Shown in pieces: positions 51,966 to 59,006 of a DNA stretch of 59,006 nt. The notes beneath the pieces were generated by a model. It was not told the DNA's origin. It did no database searches and was given only the letters and a program-made list of their open reading frames with translations. A program made the position numbers and the translations under genes. The stretch's first letter is position 1, and every line of letters begins with the position of its first letter. Source of the stretch: Natronoplasma sp964602715. GTDB lineage: Archaea; Thermoplasmatota; Thermoplasmata; Halarchaeoplasmatales; Halarchaeoplasmataceae. The stretch covers positions 1 to 59,006 of the forward strand of contig CAZRSB010000007.1 in the NCBI GenBank assembly GCA_964602715.1, read 5' to 3'.

Positions 51966-51994
51966 GTCGGACAATTTATGGTTATTTGTCAGAC
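51966..51994. promoter_or_regulatory. Inverted repeat between dys and ftsZ
   Basis: GTCGGACAA and TTGTCAGAC match as inverted arms at 8 of 9 positions, separated by 11 bp. The site is just upstream of the dys TATA element and far from the ftsZ start (about 150 bp). It may be an operator. I see no third copy in the window. Confidence 0.4.
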
Positions 51995-52088
51995 AAAGTA
52001 ATGAAAGCACCAAAAATAATCATGTATTATAAGACGCTTTTATTAAGAATCCAGAGTCATCATATGCTTGTCACACTAAAAAGACAAT

Positions 52089-52099
52089 ACTTAAATAGG
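52089..52099 (+). promoter_or_regulatory. TATA box of ftsZ
   Basis: ACTTAAATAGG gives an expected start near 52120, so the mRNA begins about 20 nt before the ATG at 52139 and after the ATGs of any longer version. Confidence 0.5.
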
Positions 52100-52138
52100 G
52101 CTACTCTATTGTATGAAACAAGATGGATGGGATATCAT

Positions 52139-53254
52139 ATGGAATCTATCGTTAGCGAAGCCCTAAATGGGCATGATGAGGAAGATACTAAAGAAAAACC
52201 TAGTGCAGATGAGGAAGAATTAGCTCCTGAAGATGAACAACTTCGAGAACTTGTAGATCAGCTAGAAGTAAAGATTAAGATATTTGGAGCTGGTGGAGGG
52301 GGCAGCAACACACTTGATCGTCTGACACAAGAAGGATTGAGCGGTGGAGAACTTATAGCTCTCAATACAGATGCAAAACATCTGCTCCATACACACGCTC
52401 AAAAAAAGATACTTTTGGGCAAAGATATAACTAGCGGTTTAGGTGCCGGAGCAAAGCCTGAAGTCGGCGAGAAATGTGCGAGACAGTCTTTGGACGAGAT
52501 AAGAGATCACATTGGTGATTCAGATATAATATTCATAACTGCAGGTATGGGCGGTGGAACAGGAACTGGTGTAGCTCCAGTGATCGCAGAGGAGGCGAAA
52601 CAAGAAGGAGCTCTTGCGATGAGTGTTGTAACTCTGCCTTTTGAAGCAGAAGGAAAAAAGAGGATGAGAAATGCAAAAAGAGGTCTTTCTAGACTGGAAA
52701 AACATTGTCATACCACGGTTGTCATACCAAATGACAGATTATTAGATTTAGTCCCAGACCTACCACTCAATGCAGCTTTTAAAGTGGCGGATGAGATATT
52801 GATGGAATCGATAAAGGGAATGACAGAAATAATAACGAAACCTGGTCTAGTTAACATCGACTACAACGATATGAGAACAATCATGGATAACGGTGAACTG
52901 GCTATGGTTGGTATCGGTGAATCAGATGGAGCCAATAGAAGAGTAGAAGAAGCAGTGGATCAAGCTCTTGGTTCTCCTCTTTTAGGAGAAGTGGATATAT
53001 CGGAGTCACAGGGAGCGTTGATCAGAGTGATGGGCGGTTCAGATATGACTGTATCTGAAGCGGAGAAGGCCGCGAAGATGGTGAACGAAAGGATAAGTAA
53101 AGATGCGAGAATAATCTGGGGATGCGATGTAAACGAAGACATGGGCAATAAGATCAAGATATTGCTTGTTGTTACAAACGTGCATACTGAAAGCGACGAG
53201 TTTGCAGATCAGGTCGTAGGTGGTTCGGACGGCAATATCGATCAAATAGCTTAA
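52139..53254 (+). CDS. ftsZ: FtsZ, tubulin-like division GTPase
   Basis: 371 residues. The GTP-binding region is FGAGGGGSNTLDRL, the signature GGGTGTG, NDRLLDLVPDLPLN and a T7-like segment LVNIDYNDMRTIM. The acidic N-terminal tail of about 45 residues (VSEALNGHDEEDTKE) is disordered. The frame stays open to 51986, but the added 51 residues would include the promoter, so ATG 52139 is chosen. FtsZ builds the contractile ring; the gene is followed by archaetidylserine synthesis genes. Type (FtsZ1 vs FtsZ2) is not settled by eye. Confidence 0.95.
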   Translation: MESIVSEALNGHDEEDTKEKPSADEEELAPEDEQLRELVDQLEVKIKIFGAGGGGSNTLDRLTQEGLSGGELIALNTDAKHLLHTHAQKKILLGKDITSGLGAGAKPEVGEKCARQSLDEIRDHIGDSDIIFITAGMGGGTGTGVAPVIAEEAKQEGALAMSVVTLPFEAEGKKRMRNAKRGLSRLEKHCHTTVVIPNDRLLDLVPDLPLNAAFKVADEILMESIKGMTEIITKPGLVNIDYNDMRTIMDNGELAMVGIGESDGANRRVEEAVDQALGSPLLGEVDISESQGALIRVMGGSDMTVSEAEKAAKMVNERISKDARIIWGCDVNEDMGNKIKILLVVTNVHTESDEFADQVVGGSDGNIDQIA

Positions 53255-53301
53255 AAGCAAAAAACCAAAATTCATTTACTTCTTTTTCCTTTAGGTTTTT
53301 G

Positions 53302-53916
53302 ATGTTAGCTAAAGGTAGTAAAGAACCGATTTTGGTATCTATAGGGTTAGCAATATTATTTATATTATCTTCTTCATTGTTTCGCATTCCTATATTCATA
53401 TTCATATCAATATTAGGTGTTTTACAACTGATATTCGTCGTATACTTTTTCAGAGACCCTGATAGAAACGTTCCTGAAAATAATATGATTGTTAGTCCTG
53501 CTGATGGAAAGATTCATGTCTTAGATAGATCGAAAAATGAAATAGAAATATTCATGAATATATGGGATGTTCATGTCAATAGATCCCCTTGGTCAGGAAA
53601 GATAGAAACTATGAAGCAAATAAATGGTGGATATTCACCAGCATTTTCTAAAAATTCAAACTCTAATGAACGTCAACTGTATGTTTTATCTACTGAGGAA
53701 GGAGATATAGATATATGGCAAATTTCTGGAATATTTGCTAGACGTATAATCCCTTATGTTAAAAAGGATGATCAGATCACAAGGGGTCAAAAAATTGGAA
53801 TGATCCGTTTTGGCTCGAGGGTCAAACTCAAGTTTCACAATGGAGTAGATTTTTCAGTTCAAAAAGGAGAAAGAGTTAAAGCGGGCGAAACGATATTGGG
53901 GAACTGGGATGAATAA
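53302..53916 (+). CDS. asd: Archaetidylserine decarboxylase
   Basis: 204 residues, of the short PSD-A class. Two membrane helices (LVSIGLAILFILSSSLF, IFISILGVLQLIFVVYFF) are followed by FRDPDRNVP, SPADGKIHV and IWDVHVNRSPWSG. The self-cleavage site for pyruvoyl formation is the Gly-Ser of IRFGSRVKL. It decarboxylates archaetidylserine to archaetidylethanolamine. The start is ATG 53302; a TTG one codon upstream is possible. Overlaps pssA by 8 bp, a conserved pairing. Confidence 0.92.
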   Translation: MLAKGSKEPILVSIGLAILFILSSSLFRIPIFIFISILGVLQLIFVVYFFRDPDRNVPENNMIVSPADGKIHVLDRSKNEIEIFMNIWDVHVNRSPWSGKIETMKQINGGYSPAFSKNSNSNERQLYVLSTEEGDIDIWQISGIFARRIIPYVKKDDQITRGQKIGMIRFGSRVKLKFHNGVDFSVQKGERVKAGETILGNWDE

Positions 53917-54661
53917 AAAAATCGACCTCACTGTACCGGACTTTATTACGATTTCGAACGCATCTATAGGCTTTTTAGCTATAACGTATATTTTAGATGA
54001 TCGCTTGTGGATAGCTTCTATGTTGATAGTATTATGTGTTGCGTTAGATGGAATTGATGGAGCCGTAGCTAGATATCTTCAAGTAGAACATGAATTCGGT
54101 GCGCAACTTGATTTTTTTTCTGATCTCATCTCATTTTGTTTTGCCCCTTCTCTTTTGTTGTATCACACTTTTTATGACTTAGATCTTGGGAGAGGTTGGG
54201 AATCACCACAGAATGCCTTGGCTACTGCTATTCCCGTTATGATAGTATTCCTCGGCACGATGAGGTTGGCTAGATTTGCAGATAAAACATCAAAAAAAGG
54301 AAGATACACTGGATTACCAACCCCCTGTTTAGCCTTGCTGATATTGAATTTTTCTTATTTGTTTGGTTGGGGAAAAATAGACTTATACTTTCCGTATTTA
54401 ACCCTACTTTTTATAGGCCTTCTTAGCCTCATGTTATATACCAAAATAGAATATCCTAAGTTTAGAGATTTGAAAACACAGATAGGAGGCTCATTTTTCC
54501 TTTTACTTATGATAGTAGGATTGATTTTTTCTAATCATTGTCAAATAATTGGAAGTTATTTTATCATTTTAAGTACTCTATTATTATTGGGATATGTTTT
54601 TATTTCACCAGTTATTGTTAAAATACATGGAAAACGAAGAGAAGGAAACGGAGTCGGATGA
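53909..54661 (+). CDS. pssA: Archaetidylserine synthase (CDP-alcohol phosphatidyltransferase)
   Basis: 250 residues, membrane-embedded. The CDP-alcohol signature D-x2-DG-x2-AR-x8-G-x3-D-x3-D is complete (LDGIDGAVAR, then GAQLDFFSDL). Eight or so hydrophobic segments follow. It transfers serine to CDP-archaeol. The ATG overlaps the asd stop, so the two enzymes act in sequence from one transcript, downstream of ftsZ. Confidence 0.93.
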   Translation: MNKKIDLTVPDFITISNASIGFLAITYILDDRLWIASMLIVLCVALDGIDGAVARYLQVEHEFGAQLDFFSDLISFCFAPSLLLYHTFYDLDLGRGWESPQNALATAIPVMIVFLGTMRLARFADKTSKKGRYTGLPTPCLALLILNFSYLFGWGKIDLYFPYLTLLFIGLLSLMLYTKIEYPKFRDLKTQIGGSFFLLLMIVGLIFSNHCQIIGSYFIILSTLLLLGYVFISPVIVKIHGKRREGNGVG

Positions 54662-54671
54662 GAATATCTTG

Positions 54672-55031
54672 ATGGCTGAAGAATTTTTTGATTGTAGTGA
54701 AAATGAGAGGATCGCTTTTGAATTGGGGATAAAATTAGGAGCTATTTTCCATCAATTCATCGGTACACCAGTCAGCTCAAAAAATGTTAAAGAACTAGAG
54801 AGAGCTATGGAAAAAACCACCGAAAGTCAAGCTTTTGTCAAGTCGGCCGAGGTCAAAATAAAAACGAAAACCGAATCAGAACTTGGTCCTTTTGATTATA
54901 CAACACTTACTAGCGAGATGTTAAAGGTCAAAGTAAAAATCCAGTATAAAGGAAAGATAGCGATAGGGAAGATGGAATACATAGAAGAAATGAATTATCC
55001 CCTGATGTATTTGGAGAGAATAGTAGATTGA
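54672..55031 (+). CDS. mptD: Archaeal dihydroneopterin aldolase (MptD family)
   Basis: 119 residues. FDCSENERIAFELGIKLGA, FHQFIGTPVS and MEYIEEMNYPLMYLERI match the MptD/DUF372 family, which makes 6-hydroxymethyl-dihydropterin for tetrahydromethanopterin or folate. Start ATG 54672 is 10 bp after the pssA stop with GGATGAG before it; an in-frame ATG at 54627 overlaps pssA. It probably ends the ftsZ-asd-pssA-mptD run. Confidence 0.85.
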   Translation: MAEEFFDCSENERIAFELGIKLGAIFHQFIGTPVSSKNVKELERAMEKTTESQAFVKSAEVKIKTKTESELGPFDYTTLTSEMLKVKVKIQYKGKIAIGKMEYIEEMNYPLMYLERIVD

Positions 55032-55102
55032 TATCTCGTAATTTAGAAAATAAATAAATACTTGAAAACCATTGTTATAAATCCTCAGAGGATAGATAGG
55101 AT

Positions 55103-55654
55103 ATGGCAAAAAGTCTAAAGATAGGTATAAGTGGTTCATCTGGGATACAAAAATCCGAAACGATAAAAGCTATAATCCAGATGCTAGACGAAGAAGATAT
55201 ATCAATTGGAGGCATGATTACCGAACCGATAATGGAGGATAATCGTCGAGTTGGTTTCCAGGTAATGGATTGGCAAACCAGGGAAAAAGCTGTTTTTGCT
55301 CATCTTGATCTTGATTCCCCGATAGAAGTCAAAGGTTACGGAGTAGATTTAGATTCATTGAATGAAGTCGGTGTTAAAGCCATAAGAAATGGAGCTAATG
55401 AAAGGGATGTGATCCTTATAGATGAGATAGGAAAGATGCAGGTCAAAAGTGATACATTCTATGACACAGTTAAAAAAGCACTAGAAGTAGACAAACCTTT
55501 GATACTCACATTCGAGAAAAAATCTCGAAATCCGTTGTTGCAAGAGATCAGAAGGCGTGATGATGTGAGGATGTTGGAATTGACCGACGTGAATAAGGAT
55601 TTACTGCCCTATAAAGTCCTAGAGTTGATCAAAGAAGATGTCAAAGGCGGTTAA
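55103..55654 (+). CDS. THEP1-family nucleoside-triphosphatase, altered P-loop
   Basis: 183 residues. The THEP1 pattern is there: SIGGMITEPI, RRVGFQVMDW and Walker B ILIDEIGKMQVKS. The P-loop reads GSSGIQKS instead of the usual GxxGxGKT: the glycine before Lys is Gln. Lys and Ser are kept. THEP1 enzymes hydrolyse NTPs slowly and may act on RNA. The change may lower activity or reflect a different loop. Its stop lies 2 bp before the trm1 start, so the two share a transcript. Confidence 0.82.
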   Translation: MAKSLKIGISGSSGIQKSETIKAIIQMLDEEDISIGGMITEPIMEDNRRVGFQVMDWQTREKAVFAHLDLDSPIEVKGYGVDLDSLNEVGVKAIRNGANERDVILIDEIGKMQVKSDTFYDTVKKALEVDKPLILTFEKKSRNPLLQEIRRRDDVRMLELTDVNKDLLPYKVLELIKEDVKGG

Positions 55655-55656
55655 AA

Positions 55657-56739
55657 TTGGATTTAGTTGAGATTCAAGAGGGGCAAACTCATCTTTTAGT
55701 TCCCGATTTCCAGGATGATATCGGTCCAAAAGAAAAAGGAGAAGACGTTTTTTACAACCCTTCTATGGAAAAGAGTAGAGACATCTTTGTATCATTTTTG
55801 AAAGCTTGGGCTAAAGGTAAATCAGTCAGATTGTTGGACGGGATGTCTGCTACTGGAGTGAGAGGTATACGCGCAGCGAAAGAAACACCTGTCAGCTCTG
55901 TCACTACAAATGACCTTTCAAAAAAGGCAGTACAGCTTATCAAAAAAAATGCTAAAAAAAACTCTTTGAAGATGAGTATTACGAATGAAATTTTAGAAAA
56001 ATTACTAGTGGATAAAAAATATGAATATGAATATATCGACATCGATCCCTTTGGAACACCAGTAAAATATTATCCGTACTCTGCTAGATTTATCAATCAT
56101 GAGGGTGTTGTTGCAGTTACTTCGACTGATACTGCAGCTTTATGTGGGACATATCCTAAAACTTGTTCGAGAAGGTATTCTTCTAAACCTGAGAACAATT
56201 GGTGTAGACACGAAAATGGTTTAAGAATTTTGATCGCTTACTGTGTAAGGGAAGCCGGTAGGTATGATAGATGGGTAAAACCATTGCTCTCATATTATGA
56301 GGGTCATCATTTTCGGGCCTATCTTCAGATCGGAGATGGAGCTAAAAAAGCAAATAGATGTTTAGAAAAAGTGAGAGAAGTATCCTTTCAAGATGGTCGT
56401 TGGGATTTTGAGATAGGAAAACAGAACAAAAAAAGAGGTCCATTTTGGGTTGGTCAGCTTTTTGATGAAAAAATTTTAGAAAAAATGGAGCCAGTAGGTA
56501 ATTTTGGCAAAGATTTATTATCTATTTGGAGAGAAGAGTCTAATTTCCCGCCCTTCTTCTATGATACGAATGAGCTCAGCAGTGTTTATAAAACTGCTCC
56601 TCCTCCTAGGAAAAAATTAAAGAATAAACTCGAGGAAAAAGATTACAAAACCTCAAAAACACATTTCTCACCTACTGGGATCAAAACTGATGCTACATTC
56701 GAAGTGATGGAGGATGCTTTTCTAAATCTTACTAGCTGA
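55657..56739 (+). CDS. trm1: tRNA (guanine26-N2)-dimethyltransferase Trm1
   Basis: 360 residues. The SAM motif is LLDGMSATGVRGIRAAKE, the catalytic segment YIDIDPFGTPVKYYP, and the archaeal ALCGTYPKTCSRRY. The C-terminal domain with CxxR-like motifs ends in SPTGIKTDA. It methylates G26 of tRNAs. The start is TTG 55657, with AAGGCGG just before it. It overlaps the convergent PAPS-reductase-like gene by 18 bp. Confidence 0.93.
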   Translation: MDLVEIQEGQTHLLVPDFQDDIGPKEKGEDVFYNPSMEKSRDIFVSFLKAWAKGKSVRLLDGMSATGVRGIRAAKETPVSSVTTNDLSKKAVQLIKKNAKKNSLKMSITNEILEKLLVDKKYEYEYIDIDPFGTPVKYYPYSARFINHEGVVAVTSTDTAALCGTYPKTCSRRYSSKPENNWCRHENGLRILIAYCVREAGRYDRWVKPLLSYYEGHHFRAYLQIGDGAKKANRCLEKVREVSFQDGRWDFEIGKQNKKRGPFWVGQLFDEKILEKMEPVGNFGKDLLSIWREESNFPPFFYDTNELSSVYKTAPPPRKKLKNKLEEKDYKTSKTHFSPTGIKTDATFEVMEDAFLNLTS

Positions 56740-58494
56740 CTGGTCATTCACTCTCGAATCAAAATCGACCACAGGGCATTTTCCTAAACAACTCTCACAA
56801 TGAACGCATCTTTTTTCATCGATTTTGATACCATCATCAAATGATAAAGCTCCTTTTTCGCATTGAGCCACACAAACACCACATTCGACACAATTCAAAG
56901 CTTTCTTGTGTTGTACTAAAATATCGTCTCTAGATAGATCTTCGACAGAGTCAGAATAGGCGTTCAATAGGTTTTTTGATCGTTCATCCTTCAATAACTC
57001 CTTTTTAGTTTCATCTATAATTTTGGATGGATTAGGATCAGCTTTTCTCTCGAAATCCTGAAAGTGTTTTTCCATGTTCTCAGGTATATTTATCCATCGC
57101 CATAATCCAAGTTCAACCCACTCTTGAGGTAAGTCGTTCTTCTCAGCGTAGTTTTGAAGAACATCTTCAAATCTATCGTATTCATCAAATTCATCTTTTA
57201 ATTTGTCGAACTCTGAAAGATTCGAAGCAGGACATACCCAACATCCTATCCTTTCAAACCCATCTTCGTACCATATATTCCAGTCCGCATCTTTCCAAAA
57301 TAGATATAACCATATATGTAGAGCTGTCCAGTCTTGTATAGGAGATGCAGACACTTGGCCAGGCACCCATGGGTTGTCCCATGTACTTCCATGGCTCATC
57401 CTCTGACGTGATTCGTATCTTCTTTGACCTATAAAAGAGAGAACACCGTCGTCATATTTTTCTTTTATGAGTAAGGATGTTGGTCCCAACTTACAGGTCT
57501 TGCAGCACCATCTATAATCTCTTGCTGATGGTCCAAAATATTCTACGTTTTTCCAATATCCACTTTCAGCTTTTTTTTCGTGAAGTGTGAGATTATATTT
57601 TTCAGCAATTTCATAAACATTCTCAATTGTTTCTGGTAATTCTATACCTGTATCGATGAATAAGATATCAGGCTGTGCTTTCGATTTCAGTAAGATATGC
57701 AGTGTTGCTAGAGAATCTTTTCCACCACTATAAGCTACAGCAACAGGAATATCATGTTCATCTATATGTTTTTCTACGAATTTTACTGATTCATTTTCCT
57801 TGTTTTTCAGTATGGATTTGTTAGCTTCAACCACTTCATCCCAACTTTTTTCTTTTTTTGTAGGAGAAAAATCAGATACACGCCATCGGTTTTTTACTCC
57901 TCTCCCTGAAGAAGAATTGACTAATTCTTTACCGGGTAGTTTTGAGCGACCTGAACACAATATTTTGCCATTTTTGTCACTTACAATGATTTCTTCCCCT
58001 TCTTTGATTTCAGGATCAGCTTCTATAATACCTGGATTGAGAACGCTACCTCCATTTAAGATAGGTTCTACGGCACCTTCATCAACTATTACATAATTTT
58101 TTTTAGGGGTATCCAATCCCTTCCACGGTCTCAAAATAAATTCGTAGGGCTCTTTCCCATCAAGTTTTCTACTTGGATTATACCTTATCGCTCCGATCAC
58201 CTGTCCATCGATTATGACTTCATCCATACGGTCTTCATATGGAATACCATTGAGTAAAACAGGTCTTTCTCTTGACAGAACTTTTTTTGAGTAGTCGGTA
58301 CCCCATTGTCTATCTATTGTCTTTTTTATAAGTTTTACATCCTCTTCGAAAGCGGGTCTTACGTCCCCAGGTGGTGTGATTTTCACTTTTTTTGGAGTAC
58401 TTCCGCATATACCACATGAGTTTTTCTCTACTATTGGTAAATTGCAGCTCTCACACCAATGAAGATGGATTTTGCCAAGTCTTACTATAGACAT
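56722..58494 (-). CDS. Zinc ribbon-PUA-PAPS reductase-ferredoxin fusion
   Basis: 590 residues. An N-terminal zinc ribbon (WCESCNLPI, CGICG) comes first. A PUA domain follows at about 130-190 (YVIVDEGAVEPILNGGSV). The PP-loop domain of the PAPS reductase family has AYSGGKDSLATLHI at about 250, with Fe-S ligands in RWCCKTCKLGP and GCWVCPAS. A 2[4Fe-4S] ferredoxin closes it (CVECGVCVAQC, CVHCESCLGKC). PUA domains bind RNA, so an RNA-thiolating or other RNA-modifying enzyme is as likely as a sulfate-reducing one. The architecture occurs in methanogens, without an assigned function. Confidence 0.85.
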   Translation of the reverse strand: MSIVRLGKIHLHWCESCNLPIVEKNSCGICGSTPKKVKITPPGDVRPAFEEDVKLIKKTIDRQWGTDYSKKVLSRERPVLLNGIPYEDRMDEVIIDGQVIGAIRYNPSRKLDGKEPYEFILRPWKGLDTPKKNYVIVDEGAVEPILNGGSVLNPGIIEADPEIKEGEEIIVSDKNGKILCSGRSKLPGKELVNSSSGRGVKNRWRVSDFSPTKKEKSWDEVVEANKSILKNKENESVKFVEKHIDEHDIPVAVAYSGGKDSLATLHILLKSKAQPDILFIDTGIELPETIENVYEIAEKYNLTLHEKKAESGYWKNVEYFGPSARDYRWCCKTCKLGPTSLLIKEKYDDGVLSFIGQRRYESRQRMSHGSTWDNPWVPGQVSASPIQDWTALHIWLYLFWKDADWNIWYEDGFERIGCWVCPASNLSEFDKLKDEFDEYDRFEDVLQNYAEKNDLPQEWVELGLWRWINIPENMEKHFQDFERKADPNPSKIIDETKKELLKDERSKNLLNAYSDSVEDLSRDDILVQHKKALNCVECGVCVAQCEKGALSFDDGIKIDEKRCVHCESCLGKCPVVDFDSRVNDQSASKI

Positions 58495-58546
58495 CTAAAT
58501 CAAAGCTATTTTGTTTATCTTATACTTTAAATCTTTCGCTCTAAAT

Positions 58547-59006
58547 TTACCAGTACCCTAATAATTTCCACCAACCTAGTCCAATGCTCAAGAAAATAGC
58601 TAACCCGATGACGTTTAAAATAAAACCTGGTAAAAGAAAGTCTTTCTGTTCTAGATGACCGGTAGAGTAGACTAATGCTGCACTAGGAGTACCTACCACG
58701 AACATGAATGCAAAAGCACTGGGTAGAGCCACGAGGAAGACAGGAAGGACATCGGGGAAATCCAAGGCGATCATCGCTGAAAGAGCTATCGGTAGCATTA
58801 CACCTGTTGTAGCAGCATTACTCATGAAGTTAGAAAGAATAGCGGTAGTTATCGCGAACAATGCGAGAAGTAAAAATGGACTTTCACCGGCCATCTCTAA
58901 CAGAGAGGTTGCAATAAATTGAAGTGTCTCGGATTCTCCGAGGATAAAAGCAAGCGAAACAGCTCCACCGATCAAGAATATAGCTCCCCACGGCATCTTT
59001 TGTACG
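58547..59006 (-). CDS. SLC13/DASS-type sodium symporter, C-terminal part
   Basis: Partial: the frame runs off the window end, and only the last 150 or so residues are seen. Helices are rich in Leu/Ile/Phe, and the second substrate/sodium motif is SNFMSNAATTGVMLP. GTPSAALVYSTGHL is typical of the family's later loop. The family carries di- or tricarboxylates, or sulfate, with sodium. Its neighbour is the PAPS-reductase fusion, so sulfate or sulfonate uptake is possible but untested. The stop at 58547 lies 52 bp beyond the start of that gene, on the same strand. Confidence 0.85.
   Translation of the reverse strand, partial: VQKMPWGAIFLIGGAVSLAFILGESETLQFIATSLLEMAGESPFLLLALFAITTAILSNFMSNAATTGVMLPIALSAMIALDFPDVLPVFLVALPSAFAFMFVVGTPSAALVYSTGHLEQKDFLLPGFILNVIGLAIFLSIGLGWWKLLGYW

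Noticed and set aside
51986..52138. 51-residue N-terminal extension of FtsZ
   Set aside because: It includes the inferred TATA box and has no FtsZ-like residues, so the later ATG at 52139 is better.

Overview
The window is archaeal chromosome, AT-rich and densely coded on both strands. Archaeal marker genes are glycerol-1-phosphate dehydrogenase (egsA), a group II chaperonin, RadB, aRF1, archaeal Trm1, an LSm protein, eL37, deoxyhypusine synthase, the split GcvPA/GcvPB glycine decarboxylase and an intron-containing tRNA-Leu. RadB, FtsZ, a bacterial-type GrpE-DnaK-DnaJ set and UPF0179 point to a euryarchaeal lineage in the broad sense. The Tad-like pilus operon and the small Cys/Lys-rich proteins look to me most like Thermoplasmatota-type uncultured archaea, but that placement is inference. 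Many promoters are TATA boxes 25-30 bp before the start codon (leaderless mRNAs); internal operon genes usually carry GGTGA/GGAGG ribosome sites and ATGA stop-start overlaps.

Layout. 1-465: tRNA-Leu(UAA) with an intron, flanked by a hairpin-rich non-coding stretch that repeats the tRNA 5' end. 466-7080: radB, an orphan methyltransferase, family B DNA polymerase carrying a mini-intein, a YchF-type GTPase and a coiled-coil double-zinc-ribbon protein. 7213-11622: pyrD with a DUF2270 membrane protein, bud32 with an ITPase, then a HAD phosphatase and a TtuA-like tRNA thiolase. 11812-14463: a large acidic surface protein. 14558-16957: thi4, egsA and UPF0179. 16974-22551: a heat-shock block (hsp20, HTH regulator, hsp20, grpE, dnaK, dnaJ) with a perfect palindrome downstream of the TATA box. 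22675-28779: gcvPA/PB, thermosome, tmk with a SemiSWEET, and LSm with eL37.

28945-35630: a five-gene type IV pilus/Tad-like operon with two secretion ATPases, two single-domain platform proteins and a pilin-like protein. The first ATPase has an N-terminal extension built from a duplicated 58-residue module that I do not recognise. 35775-39179: a small basic Cys/His protein and a PKD/CARDB surface protein. 39228-49206: argS, aRF1, DUF302, OsmC, the ribosome-quality-control NFACT protein, an M18 aminopeptidase, a coiled-coil protein and pyrBI. 49286-50921: two paralogous four-helix membrane proteins, one with a Pro/Gln repeat and a zinc ribbon. 50995-59006: dys, ftsZ, archaetidylserine synthesis (asd, pssA), mptD, a THEP1-like NTPase, trm1, a zinc ribbon-PUA-PAPS reductase-ferredoxin fusion and a truncated DASS-type transporter.

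Most of the window is housekeeping. The parts most likely to hold something undescribed are the duplicated module in the pilus ATPase, the regulated heat-shock block, the PUA-PAPS-reductase fusion, the paired membrane paralogues and the structured flank of the tRNA. I see no CRISPR array, insertion sequence, rRNA gene or prophage.
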